Of a stretch of DNA of 64,000 nt, positions 17,201 to 26,346 are shown in pieces. The translations under genes were made by a program, and so were the position numbers. How positions within the stretch are numbered: the stretch's first letter is position 1; the number at the start of each line of letters is the position of its first letter. This DNA comes from Desulfovibrionaceae bacterium (GTDB taxonomy: Bacteria; Desulfobacterota; Desulfovibrionia; Desulfovibrionales; Desulfovibrionaceae). The notes beneath the pieces were generated by a model that worked only from the letters and a program-made list of their open reading frames with translations, searched no databases and was not told the origin of the DNA. The DNA is taken from positions 52,456-116,455 of the forward strand of contig WSYE01000004.1 of the NCBI GenBank assembly GCA_009773665.1, given 5' to 3'.

Positions 17201-17486
17201 GCCTGCCGCGAACCGTACCGCCGGACACGCCCTTCAGACTGGTCCCAGCCGGAAATAATACCTCCACTCGTTTGGCGCCGGTGCGAAGCACCACGGGAAC
17301 CGGGGCGCTCTTGGGGAAGGTGATGGTCAAAAGATCGGCGGAGGAGTCGCTGGACAGGGCATAGGTCTGCGCCCAGGCCGGAGCCAGGGGCGCGAGGAGG
17401 ATGCACAGGCAAAGGAGCCAAGCCGTCTTGGCCGGTGGACGCGGCTTCACGGCGGTGAGGAAAGCAAGAAACGTGCTAGGCCACAC
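14247..17486 (-). CDS. Very large secreted tetratricopeptide-repeat protein
   Basis: 1079 aa from GTG 17486, which follows the stop of the sigma54 activator with AAGG about 8 nt upstream; the ORF-track start at 17534 overlaps that gene. A signal peptide (LLCLCILLAPLAPAWAQ) predicts export. Residues about 40-140 look like a beta-rich AMIN-type domain (RVEVLFPAGTSLKGVSGG). A long Pro/Ala/Gln linker with PASPA and PAPA runs follows, then from about residue 430 to the end many TPR-type helices (ALIKLGYIHLRQGNLPEARA and similar). Suggested role: envelope scaffold or secretion/motility assembly factor (inference). No catalytic domain is seen. Confidence 0.85.
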   Translation of the reverse strand: MWPSTFLAFLTAVKPRPPAKTAWLLCLCILLAPLAPAWAQTYALSSDSSADLLTITFPKSAPVPVVLRTGAKRVEVLFPAGTSLKGVSGGTVRGRHISGLSVADNVLVVDTETDAFGFVSSPKGGKAVQLQVFYDPSGTRWKPAPGKADASAPAQPAPQTPSPQAPAPQAEQLPGGGVKVRMDLSGTAPQQAPTPAQGIPQPSGQTPPPAATQPSAPAQAPSAGPVPAPVSGQISGQIGGQAPAPAQPQGPEAKPQPAPARGVTAKIDFSATPPQGAQGAGQPSAPEKAQPTPASPAASAPVTQQIAQAPASPTAPAAGAQPVAQQPPVPATPASPASPATPAAPASPTPASPAPGEVRAPISFETAPDPTKAAAQGKIETPPEAPAATPAQTPAADAPGAPEKSGAPAAPLAPGQEKPDSMEDKTLLVSGEQALAHGDNEKALEIARILLGKEGLSKELTEGALYLQAEAMFALNKDKLAETYPELSGAIQQALNYNTTSMRVPRALIKLGYIHLRQGNLPEARAYFNLLRNKYPLDQEVPLIDVYWGEYYLDQAKQRDAKGNYERAAQAFRDVLQKHPESRFARDAALGLSKALLELQQYGEAAKVVEYVDKRWPRYYVENPSLRRVAADIAYKLGDFARAKDDYLWFYNLVPKDSANDLVLARLGDVSVKLGKRDAAREFYDMAIRLYPGQEGALMAMMRMAEQGIHDAPTLQEMYKAFADPKDIKPEKIYEIIVNEYPKSALAPLALLKLTMWRMFKQEYPETLELVNRFVKDYHGNELEKSAVEVGAQAFGKMVGPLLEEMNYKRILELWRKYPFLAERGDVLSDRERLGVALALYYQGAPKDALTMAEPYLEKGPTPDAQKALALMLTIYRENQDWQAILDTLRKVSSWKLADNPRRTLEFAQAMALEHTGEFSRSRLLWARLAADSQLEPAKRAYAVYYQARTALDRKDYDKALVWALDSRVLFKEAAKDDGKARDALQLMVEANQGAGRYREALALCAQLEAEAPPDSAEWAANRLRMADLHRLLGDLASWRKVLEDMRDSQKDSLYGKLAASELATRGIEERAGRLSGPP

Positions 17487-17496
17487 GACGCGGGCC

Positions 17497-18513
<1,017 letters not shown>

Positions 18514-18647
18514 TCGGCCTCCGGATAGCCTCTTGCTTGGATCGAAGGTGTCAATGAAATGACGCGAAGTCAAGAGGGGAGGCGCAAATAGTGAGGCGCA
18601 GTGAGCTCTCGGGCCGGACGAAGCCGGGATGGTGAAGAACAGCCAAG

Positions 18648-19028
18648 TCAGGTGCTCAGGCTGAGAATCGCCCCGGTGGTCTGCTCGATGGTCCGCACGG
18701 GCTGCTGGTTCAGCTGGAAGTTGCGCTCGAAAGCCTGGACGCCGTGCATCTCACGGGCGATCTCCAGATTGCCCCCCTGGTAGGGGTACTGCCAGGCGCG
18801 TTCCTGCACCTTCTGGTCGTTGGCGATGTCGTAGTGGATGGGGGGCATGTTCTGCCCGAAGGTGTAGGTGTGCTCCACCACCGCCTGCACACGCAATGGC
18901 CCGGCCTCGGCGGCGCTTGCCGGGGCCTGGGTCACGCCGTCCACCACGCGCCGCTCCGCCGCCAGGTTGTTCCCGGTGTTGGCGTAGAGCCCGAGGGCCT
19001 GAACGTTGGCGTCCACGATGTCGGTCAT
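18648..19028 (-). CDS. Small flagellar rod/hook-like protein (putative)
   Basis: 126 aa with no signal peptide. The N-terminus [19 protein letters not shown] resembles the conserved helix of flagellar rod/hook proteins (the ANN-LAN motif), and the C-terminus ([19 protein letters not shown]...[10 protein letters not shown]) resembles the Flg_bbr_C helix (AREMV..I.AQRAYEAN...). The middle is short. This suggests a minimal axial-type protein or a regulator that mimics one; the assignment rests on pattern only. A GAGGAG site precedes ATG 19028. It shares orientation with the sigma54 activator 134 bp downstream. Confidence 0.6.
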   Translation of the reverse strand: MTDIVDANVQALGLYANTGNNLAAERRVVDGVTQAPASAAEAGPLRVQAVVEHTYTFGQNMPPIHYDIANDQKVQERAWQYPYQGGNLEIAREMHGVQAFERNFQLNQQPVRTIEQTTGAILSLST

Positions 19029-19128
19029 GGCTTGTCACTCCTCAATACAGACTGTGCGCACTTCGTGTCATGCTGTCAACGCCCGTAGCTGTTGCCGTGC
19101 CCCTGCGCTTCAGGCTAAGCTCCCGTTG

Positions 19129-19689
19129 ATGTCCAGACGAAACGCCATCCTGCTGACTCTGGCGGCCTGCCTGCTGGCGGCCTGCGCCCAGGAGCCGCCG
19201 CCCAGACCGCAGCCCTGGGAGAGCGTCCAGGCGGGCATCCGCTTTTACGCCGCCGTGGGGTTCGAGGTCCGCGAGACCACCGAGGAGGGTTGCCAGTTCG
19301 CCGTGGAGGCGTCCAAGGGGGCGGATCTGCGCTTTCGCATCTGCGTAAGCCCGCCGCGCCCGGAGATTCTGCTTACCCAGAACGACTTCGTGGCCTGCGA
19401 GAACGTCAAGCTCTACATCGAGCAGGCGCTCAAGGGCATCCGGCCCACCTGCAACCCCGGCAAGGCCGGGGACCTCTTCGCCTACGACACCCTCTACGCC
19501 AGACGCCTCAAGGACGAGCACGGCAAGGTGCGCGTGCAGTTCGTGAACCATCTGTTCGTTCCGGCCAAGGGGAAGCTGGTGCAGGTGACGGCCAGCGCCA
19601 TCGGCGACGACGACAAGCACGCCCAGGCCCTGTTCGAGCAGAACCGGGGCGCGTTGTTCGCCATGATGTCGAGCGTTCGGATACGCTGA
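19129..19689 (+). CDS. Putative lipoprotein, unknown function
   Basis: 186 aa from ATG 19129 (MSRRNAILLTLAACLLAACA), chosen because a lipoprotein signal with lipobox LLAAC follows directly; the ORF-track start at 19006 adds unrelated antisense residues. The mature protein has four further Cys (GCQFAV, FRICVS, FVACENV, RPTCNPG), so disulfides are likely after export. No family is recognised. The start has no clear Shine-Dalgarno. It is divergent from the small gene at 18648. Confidence 0.7.
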   Translation: MSRRNAILLTLAACLLAACAQEPPPRPQPWESVQAGIRFYAAVGFEVRETTEEGCQFAVEASKGADLRFRICVSPPRPEILLTQNDFVACENVKLYIEQALKGIRPTCNPGKAGDLFAYDTLYARRLKDEHGKVRVQFVNHLFVPAKGKLVQVTASAIGDDDKHAQALFEQNRGALFAMMSSVRIR

Positions 19690-19720
19690 GTATGAAGCGC
19701 AACAAATCGCAGTAGGATAC

Positions 19721-19757
19721 GCCTCCGGCGGCCAAAGGGCTGCGCCCTTTGGAATCC
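19721..19757 (+). repeat. Repeat family A, copy
   Basis: GCCTCCGGCGGCCAAAGGG...CCCTTTGGAATCC forms a short hairpin around CCAAAGGG/CCCTTTGG. The same element occurs at 36107, as a variant at 40356, and degenerate in reverse at 4758. It sits after the lipoprotein gene, before convergent folE2. Confidence 0.8.
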
Positions 19758-19831
19758 GCAATTATCCCATCCGGCTACCAAGCCACTCTTCTGTTCTAGC
19801 GGCGGCAGCGATTTCTTTTGCAAGACTATAA

Positions 19832-20605
19832 TCAGCTCTTGGTCCGCTCGATCCCCGCGAAGGCGCAGTGGTTGTGGATGGACTCGAAGCTCTCGGCCTC
19901 CACGGAGTACCAGACCACCCCGGCGTGCTCCTCAAGCGACTTGGCCATGCCCCGCACCACGTCCTCCACGAAGCAGGGGTTGGCGAAGGCCGCCTCGGTG
20001 ACGTACTTCTCGTCCTCGCGCTTCAGGAGCGCGTACACCGGCGACGATCCAGCCCCCTCAGCCATGGTGATGAGCTCCTCCAGCCACACGAAGCCCTTGA
20101 AGCGGCAGCGTGCGCGCACCACCGTGCGCTGGCTGTGCGCGCCCTGGTCGCTGATGGCCAGCGAACACGGGCACACGGTCATCACCGGCACTTCCACGCC
20201 CAGCGTGATGCGGAACTTGTCCCCGGTGAGGTCGCCCTGCACGGTGCAGGCGTAGTCCATCTGGGACATCGCACCGCTGGCGGGCGAGGCCCGGCGCACG
20301 AAATAGGGGAACCGCACCGTAACGTGGGCGTTCTGGGCCTCCAGGCGCGAACGGACCCCGGCCACCAGTTCGCGGAAGCCGTGATAATCCAGCTCACCGT
20401 TCCAGCTCTCCAAAGCCTCCACGAAGCGCGACATGTGCGTGCCCTTGAACTCGGCGGGCAGGTCCACGGCCAGATCGACCTCGGCCACGGTGTGCTGGCG
20501 GCCCCGCTCGCGGTCGCGCACGGTCAGGGGCAGGCGCAGGGACTTGATGCCCACGCGGTCGATGGCGATGGAAACGTCGGAAGGCGATGATTGGATGTCT
20601 TTCAT
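19832..20605 (-). CDS. folE2: GTP cyclohydrolase FolE2 (type IB)
   Basis: Converts GTP to 7,8-dihydroneopterin triphosphate, the first step of folate (and queuosine) synthesis, using a metal enzyme unrelated in detail to FolE. 257 aa, normal length. The signature is [20 protein letters not shown], with the metal-binding Cys in CPCS, then [21 protein letters not shown] at the N-terminus and the C-terminal [13 protein letters not shown] also fit. Cytoplasmic. No operon partner; the 30-bp gap to the upstream ferredoxin gene leaves cotranscription possible. Confidence 0.95.
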   Translation of the reverse strand: MKDIQSSPSDVSIAIDRVGIKSLRLPLTVRDRERGRQHTVAEVDLAVDLPAEFKGTHMSRFVEALESWNGELDYHGFRELVAGVRSRLEAQNAHVTVRFPYFVRRASPASGAMSQMDYACTVQGDLTGDKFRITLGVEVPVMTVCPCSLAISDQGAHSQRTVVRARCRFKGFVWLEELITMAEGAGSSPVYALLKREDEKYVTEAAFANPCFVEDVVRGMAKSLEEHAGVVWYSVEAESFESIHNHCAFAGIERTKS

Positions 20606-20635
20606 GGTCTCGTGCTCACGGCTCGGGGCCGGGCG

Positions 20636-21433
20636 TTATGGTTTGTTGGCGTTGCTTGCGCGAAATCCCAGGGAGATTACCCGCCTGGGACAGACGTCCG
20701 CGCACTCGCCGCACAGGACGCACTCTGCGTGGCGCATGTCTCCGCGCGCGGCCATGTCCGCAACGGGCAGGCTCATGGGGCAGGCTCTGGTACAAGCGGC
20801 GCAGGAAGAACAGCCGTCGCAGCCGCCGCTGCCGGAAGTCTCGACAGCAAGGCGCAGCCGGGGAAGATTCAGTCGCTCGCCCGCGCGCGTCCCCAGGATC
20901 AGAAACGGGGCCATCCAGCACAGGCTGTGGCAGAAGCCGCGCCTGCCAAGCGCCAGCGCCTGCCAGACGATGAGCGCCAGCACCGTGAAATACGGGATGA
21001 ACATCATGGGGCGGTCGATGCTGACCCAGGCCTTCATCATGAAGTCCGGCTCCAGGCGAAGTCCAGCCGGATTGGTGGCCACGGCCAGACCGTAGCAGGT
21101 CAGGATGGCCATGAGCCAGGGAATCCAGAGCATCCACTTGACCTTGCCCGCCACCTGGCTGGTCACCGCGTCGGGGTTCACCGCCGCCAGAGGCTCCTGA
21201 AGCCCCGCACCGGGGCAGACCCAGCCGCAGAAGCCGCGCCCGAACACCAGCCCGGAGAAGAAAAGCGCCACGAAGGTGATCGCGCTGGCCGTGACTGCGC
21301 CCTTGATGGCTCCCTGAAGGATGACCACCGGGGAGAAATAGGTGAGCGTCAGCGGAAACAGCAGGAACGAGGCGAATATGATCGCCCGCCGCCACCTCTG
21401 GCGGGGGGACATGGCGATGCGCAGGGGCTTCAT
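20636..21433 (-). CDS. Membrane-bound 4Fe-4S ferredoxin (NapH/CcoG-like)
   Basis: 265 aa with about four membrane helices. Residues around 65-75 give GRGFCGWVCPGAG and later GRRGFCHSLCWMAP, the paired CxxxC motifs of NapH-type proteins. Two classical ferredoxin clusters follow: CDGCSSCAACTRACPM and CVLCGECADVCPRR. Likely role: electron transfer between the quinone pool and a periplasmic or cytoplasmic partner. No nap genes are nearby, so the partner is unknown. ATG 21433 or ATG 21412 (MSPRQRW) could be the start. Confidence 0.88.
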   Translation of the reverse strand: MKPLRIAMSPRQRWRRAIIFASFLLFPLTLTYFSPVVILQGAIKGAVTASAITFVALFFSGLVFGRGFCGWVCPGAGLQEPLAAVNPDAVTSQVAGKVKWMLWIPWLMAILTCYGLAVATNPAGLRLEPDFMMKAWVSIDRPMMFIPYFTVLALIVWQALALGRRGFCHSLCWMAPFLILGTRAGERLNLPRLRLAVETSGSGGCDGCSSCAACTRACPMSLPVADMAARGDMRHAECVLCGECADVCPRRVISLGFRASNANKP

Positions 21434-21550
21434 GCGCGGGGTCCGCGCTTGCAGTCAACCGGAAAGGCCGCCCGGCACCTGGGGCATCCGGGGCATCCGG
21501 CAACGCCGAAAGAAAAGAATACTGCGTCGGTCATTGCCGCAAAGCCGTCC

Positions 21551-21970
21551 TTAAACCAGCCCCTGGCCCGTCGTAGTCAGAGTCAGCTTCCCGTGCTTCA
21601 CGCCCTTGGTGGCGATCAGCTTGTCGGCCAGGCGCTTGATGGCGTCGCCCGCGCCTTTCAAAATCAGCACTTCAAGGCAGTTGTGATGATCCAGGTGCAC
21701 GTGGACCGTGGTCAGGATCACGTCGTGCTCTTCATGCTGTATCTCCACCAGCCGCTGGGACAGGTCGGAGAAGTGATGGTCGTACACCAGGGTCAGCACG
21801 GCGGCGATTTCCGCCCCGCCGATCTGCTGCTCCTTCTCCACCAGGACGCCCCGGATCAGGTCGCGGATGGCCTCGGAGCGGTTGGGATAGCTGCGCTCCT
21901 CGCACAGGGCGTCGAACTTGTCCAAAAGGTCCGAGTTGAGCGACACGCCGAATCGGATGGTCTTGCCCAT
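21551..21970 (-). CDS. nikR: Nickel-responsive regulator NikR
   Basis: 139 aa, the usual size. An N-terminal ribbon-helix-helix ([19 protein letters not shown], then [13 protein letters not shown]) is followed by an ACT-like metal domain with VYDHHFSD and the nickel site [14 protein letters not shown] (His, His-x-His, Cys). It represses nickel uptake when Ni is high. No nik transporter or hydrogenase gene is adjacent. A Ni requirement for [NiFe] hydrogenase and CODH-type enzymes in this lineage is inference. Confidence 0.96.
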   Translation of the reverse strand: MGKTIRFGVSLNSDLLDKFDALCEERSYPNRSEAIRDLIRGVLVEKEQQIGGAEIAAVLTLVYDHHFSDLSQRLVEIQHEEHDVILTTVHVHLDHHNCLEVLILKGAGDAIKRLADKLIATKGVKHGKLTLTTTGQGLV

Positions 21971-22045
21971 GCGTTATTCCCCTTTTGCCGCGCCAGGAAA
22001 CGGCGTCCCCTGCGCGGTTGAATCGTCGCGCGTTGCCTGAACTAT

Positions 22046-22753
22046 CTACTCGCCCAGAGTGAGTTCCCACAGGTTCACCGTGACGTGGTAGCCTTCCACG
22101 GGAACGGGCTCGGTGAAGAGTTTCTGCACACCGAAGCCGTCCTCGGCGAGGCGCTCCCACACCGGGCGCGACACGCTGCGCCGGGGTTCGGCCAGCCAGA
22201 TACGTCCGCCCGGAGCCAGATACTCCTTAAACAATTTCGTCAGCGGATGATAGAAGCGCGTTTCGTACACGATGTCGCCGCCCCACATGAAGTCGAAGCT
22301 CTTCGGCTTGAAGGCCGGGGCGCACCAGTCCATCTGGGTCCACAGGGGCTGCGCAACGCCGTTCAGCGCCGCGTTCTCGCGCGAAAAATACACTGCGGGC
22401 CACTGATGGTCCATGCCCACCACCTTCGCGCCCAGCGACTGGCCCACTATGCCCGTGAGCCCAAGTCCGCAGCCCACGTCCAGGCAGAAACGCCCCCGCA
22501 CCAGCTCCTGATTGCGCGCGAGCCAGCGGCACAGCAAAAGGCTCGCGGGCCACAGCTCCGCCCAATAGGGCATGCGCTCGTCCTCGCCGAACTCCTCGCG
22601 GCTCATGTTCTCCCAGATTGCTTCCAGGTCGCCGGTACGGTTCAAAAGCCAGGTGCGACCAAGCTCCTCAACATGCAGGCACTGCCTGGGGCCTTGGGTG
22701 TAGTCCGGGCTTGCGGGTTTGATGTCTGGGGGGGCGGTTGCCAGGGTTCGCAT
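22046..22753 (-). CDS. Class I SAM-dependent methyltransferase (ETFB-KMT-like)
   Basis: 235 aa from ATG 22753 (MRTLATAPPDIKP), with GGAGGAT about 8 nt upstream; the longer ORF runs antisense over gcvH. The SAM site is FCLDVGCGLGLTGIVGQSLGAKVVGMD, the nucleotide-binding acidic loop; MPYWAELWPASLLLCRWL and FDFMWGGDIVYE are typical of the METTL20/nicotinamide-type protein methyltransferases (METTL21/ETFKMT group). It likely methylates a protein Lys or a small amine; the substrate is unproven. It is divergent from gcvH with a 151-bp shared promoter region. Confidence 0.82.
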   Translation of the reverse strand: MRTLATAPPDIKPASPDYTQGPRQCLHVEELGRTWLLNRTGDLEAIWENMSREEFGEDERMPYWAELWPASLLLCRWLARNQELVRGRFCLDVGCGLGLTGIVGQSLGAKVVGMDHQWPAVYFSRENAALNGVAQPLWTQMDWCAPAFKPKSFDFMWGGDIVYETRFYHPLTKLFKEYLAPGGRIWLAEPRRSVSRPVWERLAEDGFGVQKLFTEPVPVEGYHVTVNLWELTLGE

Positions 22754-22904
22754 GGGGCATATCCTCCGAAGGCGCTCCTGATACGCGCAAGCGTGCCCGC
22801 ATGCAAGCTCGCACACGAAGGAAAGCCTTGCCCCACGCGGTTCTGGCGGGTAAAGTGCCCGCGTTTTCAGGCAGACAACACGAGCGCAAGACAAGGAGCC
22901 ATAC

Positions 22905-23282
22905 ATGTTTCCCACCGATCTGAAGTACACCCCCTCCCACGAATGGGCCAAAATCGAGGGCGACACCGCCACCGTGGGCATCACCAGCTTCGCCCAGGAG
23001 CAGCTGGGCGACATCACCTTCGTGGATCTGCCCTCCGTTGGCGCGCAGGTCACCCAGGGCAGCGAATTCGGCTCCATCGAGTCCGTCAAGGCCGCAAGCG
23101 AGCTCTACTCACCCGTGACCGGCGAGGTCATCGAAGTGAACGGAGCTCTTGAAGCCAACCCGGAGCTGGTCAACCAGGAAGCCTTCACCGGCGGCTGGAT
23201 GATGAAGGTGAAGCTCTCCGCCGATCCCCAGGGCCTGCTGGACGCCGCCGCCTACGAAAAAACCGCCGTATCCTGCCACTAG
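22905..23282 (+). CDS. gcvH: Glycine cleavage system protein H
   Basis: Lipoyl carrier that shuttles the aminomethyl group between P, T and L proteins. 125 aa. The lipoylation site [10 protein letters not shown] places the Lys at about residue 62; [13 protein letters not shown] is the canonical N-terminus and [10 protein letters not shown] the C-terminal strand. AAGGAG precedes ATG 22905. It heads the gcvH-gcvPA-gcvPB operon with gaps of 13 and -4 bp. gcvT is not in the window, so it must be elsewhere if the pathway is complete. Confidence 0.97.
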   Translation: MFPTDLKYTPSHEWAKIEGDTATVGITSFAQEQLGDITFVDLPSVGAQVTQGSEFGSIESVKAASELYSPVTGEVIEVNGALEANPELVNQEAFTGGWMMKVKLSADPQGLLDAAAYEKTAVSCH

Positions 23283-23295
23283 GCGAGGAGAACCG

Positions 23296-24627
23296 ATGCC
23301 CTACGTTCCCCACACCACGGCGGACACGCGGGCCATGCTGGAGGTCGTCGGCGTGGACTCCGTGGAGGAGTTGTTCGCCGAGATCCCCCAGACCCTGCGT
23401 CCCAAGAGCTTCGACCTGCCCGCCGGCATGTCCGAGATGGCCACCCGAGCCAAGCTTGAAGACCTGGCCTCGCGCAACTCCACCAACCTGGTGAGTTTCC
23501 TCGGCGCGGGCTTCTACGACCACTACGTGCCCTCGGCGGTGGACGCGCTCACCATGCGCGGCGAGTTCTACACCGCCTACACGCCCTACCAGCCCGAGGC
23601 CAGCCAGGGCACGCTCCAGGCCATCTACGAGTACCAGACCGCCGTGACCCGCCTCCTGGGCATGGACTGCTCCAACGCCTCGGTCTACGACGGCGGCACC
23701 GCCATCTATGAAGCGGTCATGATGGCCGTTCGCCAGACCAAGCGCGTGAAGGTGGTCATCTCGGAGACGGTCAACCCCATCTACCGCATCCTGCTTGGCA
23801 CCTACACGGTGAACCTGAAGCTGGAACTGGTCACCGTGCCCCATGTGGACGGCGCGACCGACTTCGCGGCCATGGAAAAGGCCGTGGATAAGTCAACCGC
23901 CTGCGTGGTGGTGCAGAGCCCCAACTTCTTCGGCTGCGTGGAGGACGCCTCCGCGCTGTTCGCCGCCGCCAAGGCCCAGGGCGCTGTGAACATCATCAGC
24001 GCCTACCCGGTGATGGCCAGCGTCATAAAGACCCCCGGCGCCATGGGCGCGGACATCGCCGTGGCCGAGGGCCAGAGCCTGGGCCTGCCCATGAGCTTCG
24101 GCGGGCCGTATCTGGGCATCATGACCTGCACCAAGGCCCTGGTCCGCCAGATGCCCGGGCGCATCGTGGGCCGCACCACCGACTCGCAGGGCCGCACCGG
24201 CTACGTGCTCACGCTGCAAGCCCGCGAGCAGCACATCCGCCGCCAGAAGGCCACCTCCAACATCTGCTCCAACCAGGCCCTATGTGCCCTGCGATGTCTG
24301 GCGCACCTGTGCCTGCTGGGCGAGGAGGGCCTTCGCCGCACGGCCAGCGCGTCCATCGGCAACGCGCGCTACGCCGCCGGGAAACTCGCAAAAATTCCGG
24401 GCGTTACGGTCCTGAACAACGGCCCCGTGGGCAACGAGTTCGCCATCCGCCTGCCGCGCCCCGCCCAGGACGTCTGCCTGGCCATGATCGGCCGTGGCTT
24501 CGTGCCGGGCTTCCCGCTGGGACGCTACTACCCCGGCCTTGAGAACTGCCTGCTGGTGACCTGCACCGAGAAGCACTCCCGCCGCGACATCGACATCCTG
24601 GCCGCCTGGCTGGAGGACGAACTATGA
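23296..24627 (+). CDS. gcvPA: Glycine dehydrogenase (decarboxylating) subunit 1
   Basis: N-terminal half of the split P protein, 443 aa. It has the fold of PLP enzymes but lacks the PLP Lys, which is in subunit 2. Family sequence: FLGAGFYDHYVPSAVDAL, YTPYQPEASQGTLQAIYEYQ, CSNASVYDGGTAIYEAVMMA, GSLP-like SFGGPYLGIM. With GcvPB it decarboxylates glycine and transfers the aminomethyl group to lipoyl-GcvH. The stop overlaps the gcvPB start (ATGA), indicating stoichiometric coupled translation. Confidence 0.97.
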   Translation: MPYVPHTTADTRAMLEVVGVDSVEELFAEIPQTLRPKSFDLPAGMSEMATRAKLEDLASRNSTNLVSFLGAGFYDHYVPSAVDALTMRGEFYTAYTPYQPEASQGTLQAIYEYQTAVTRLLGMDCSNASVYDGGTAIYEAVMMAVRQTKRVKVVISETVNPIYRILLGTYTVNLKLELVTVPHVDGATDFAAMEKAVDKSTACVVVQSPNFFGCVEDASALFAAAKAQGAVNIISAYPVMASVIKTPGAMGADIAVAEGQSLGLPMSFGGPYLGIMTCTKALVRQMPGRIVGRTTDSQGRTGYVLTLQAREQHIRRQKATSNICSNQALCALRCLAHLCLLGEEGLRRTASASIGNARYAAGKLAKIPGVTVLNNGPVGNEFAIRLPRPAQDVCLAMIGRGFVPGFPLGRYYPGLENCLLVTCTEKHSRRDIDILAAWLEDEL

Positions 24628-26069
24628 GCACCGTGTTCACCAAATCCGCGCCCGGCCGCGAGGGCGTCTGGCCCAAGCAGCCGGAACACGACCTGAGCGA
24701 TCTGCTGCCAGCCGGACTGATCCGCGAGGTCCCCGCCGGGCTGCCGTCGCTCTCGGAGCTGGACGTGGTGCGCCACTTCAGCCTTCTTTCGCGCAAGAAC
24801 TACGGGGTGGATTCCAACTTCTACCCGCTGGGTTCCTGCACCATGAAATACAACCCCAAGTTCTGCGAGGACGTAGCCGGACTGCCGGGCTTCGCCCGCC
24901 TGCACCCCCTGCTGCCCCAGCTGCCGCGCGGCGACGAGCTGACCCAGGGCGCACTCGAGGTGATGTACGAGTCCGAGCGCTGGCTGGCCGAGATCACCGG
25001 CATGCACGACTTCACCCTGCACCCCATGGCCGGGGCGCACGGCGAGTTGACCGGCGTTCTGATCATGGCGGCCTACCACGCGGACAAGGGCAACAAGAAG
25101 ACCAAGATCATCTGCCCCGACTCCGCCCACGGAACCAACCCCGCCTCCGCCGCCATCGCCGGGTACGAGGTGGTGTCCATCGCCTCCAAGGACGGCATCG
25201 TGGACCCGGACGCTCTGGCCGAAGTGCTGGACGACGAGGTGGCGGGCATGATGATGACCTGCCCCAACACCCTGGGCCTGTTTGAGAAGAACCTGCCCAA
25301 GATCGTCGAGATGCTGCGCTCTGTGGACGCCCTGCTCTACTACGACGGCGCGAACCTGAACGCGGTCATGGGCAAGATGCGCGTGGGCGACGCCGGGTTC
25401 GACGTGGTGCACCTGAACCTGCACAAGACCTTCGCCACGCCCCACGGTGGCGGCGGCCCCGGCTCCGGCCCCGTTGGCGTGTGCGAGAAGCTCGCGCCGT
25501 ACCTGCCCATCTCGCGCGTGGTGAAGGACCCCTCGGGACGCTTCCACCTGCGCTACGACTACCCCAAGTCCATCGGCTACGTGGCCCCCTTCTACGGCAA
25601 CTTCGGCGTGGTGCTCAAAGCCTACGCCTACATGCTGCGCCTGGGCCGCGAGGGCCTCATAAAGGTCAGCGAGAACGCCGTGCTTGCCGCCAACTACATG
25701 CGCAAGCGCCTGGACGACGTGCTGGAGGTCCCCTACGACCGCATCTGCATGCACGAGTTCGTGGCCTCCGCTGATAAGCAGTCGCACAAGGGCGTGCGCG
25801 CCCTGGACATCGCCAAGGCGCTCCTGGACAAGGGCTACCACGCCCCCACGGTCTACTTCCCGCTCATCGTCAAGGAATGCCTGATGTTCGAGCCCACGGA
25901 GACCGAATCCAAGGAGACCATGGACCAGTTCGTGGACGACCTGCGCGACATCCTGGCCCTGGCCGAGACCGACCCGGCGGCAGTTCAGGCTGCGCCCGTG
26001 ACGTTGCCCGTCACCCGCCTGGACGAGACAGCCGCCGCGCGCAACATGCACATCACGGAAGACATGTAA
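24624..26069 (+). CDS. gcvPB: Glycine dehydrogenase (decarboxylating) subunit 2
   Basis: C-terminal half of the split P protein, 481 aa, with the PLP-binding Lys in HLNLHKTFATPHGGGGPGSG. Other motifs: NYGVDSNFYPLGSCTMKYNP, HGTNPASAAIAGYEVV, YDGANLNAVMG and YPKSIGYVAPFYGNFGV. It overlaps gcvPA by 4 bp and is followed by a clear terminator. In this lineage the system can run towards glycine breakdown or, reversed, towards glycine synthesis; the direction cannot be told from sequence. Confidence 0.97.
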   Translation: MSTVFTKSAPGREGVWPKQPEHDLSDLLPAGLIREVPAGLPSLSELDVVRHFSLLSRKNYGVDSNFYPLGSCTMKYNPKFCEDVAGLPGFARLHPLLPQLPRGDELTQGALEVMYESERWLAEITGMHDFTLHPMAGAHGELTGVLIMAAYHADKGNKKTKIICPDSAHGTNPASAAIAGYEVVSIASKDGIVDPDALAEVLDDEVAGMMMTCPNTLGLFEKNLPKIVEMLRSVDALLYYDGANLNAVMGKMRVGDAGFDVVHLNLHKTFATPHGGGGPGSGPVGVCEKLAPYLPISRVVKDPSGRFHLRYDYPKSIGYVAPFYGNFGVVLKAYAYMLRLGREGLIKVSENAVLAANYMRKRLDDVLEVPYDRICMHEFVASADKQSHKGVRALDIAKALLDKGYHAPTVYFPLIVKECLMFEPTETESKETMDQFVDDLRDILALAETDPAAVQAAPVTLPVTRLDETAAARNMHITEDM

Positions 26070-26106
26070 CAAATAGATTGGATACGGGCCTGCCAGCCCC
26101 CCGCAA

Positions 26107-26148
26107 AGCCGCCGCCCCGCGTATAAGACGCAGGGCGGCGGTTTTTGT
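26107..26148 (+). terminator. Terminator of the gcv operon
   Basis: GCCGCCGCCCCGCG pairs with the CGCAGGGCGGCGG arm and is followed by TTTTTGTTG, a standard intrinsic terminator 38 bp after the gcvPB stop. Confidence 0.88.
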
Positions 26149-26170
26149 TGAGAATTGGAGAGAGGGCAAA

Positions 26171-26255
26171 TGGGGCTTCACCCCAGACCCCACCAGGGCT
26201 CCGCCCTGGACCTGCCAGGAGGATGATCCCCCTGGACCCTCAATGGGCTTCGCGG
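26171..26255 (-). repeat. Repeat family B, copy (minus orientation)
   Basis: A chain of short G+C-rich hairpins (GGGGCTTCACCCC, CAGGGCTCCGCCCTG, AGGATGATCCCCCT) ending in CTTCGCGG. The same modules in the same order recur at 62555 and, inverted, at 27765, 40484 and 63020. The rest of the gap between gcvPB and the next gene holds nothing else recognisable. Confidence 0.8.
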
Positions 26256-26346
26256 GATATGGCAGAAACGAATAGTGAGGCGGACCCGCATAGGCCTCAA
26301 AGCACGAAGGGCTCGCGAATGTCATGCGTGGCGAAGGCTCAAGCGA

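Noticed and set aside
22754-22904. Glycine riboswitch upstream of gcvH
   Set aside because: The gap is short and I see no aptamer-like conserved core.
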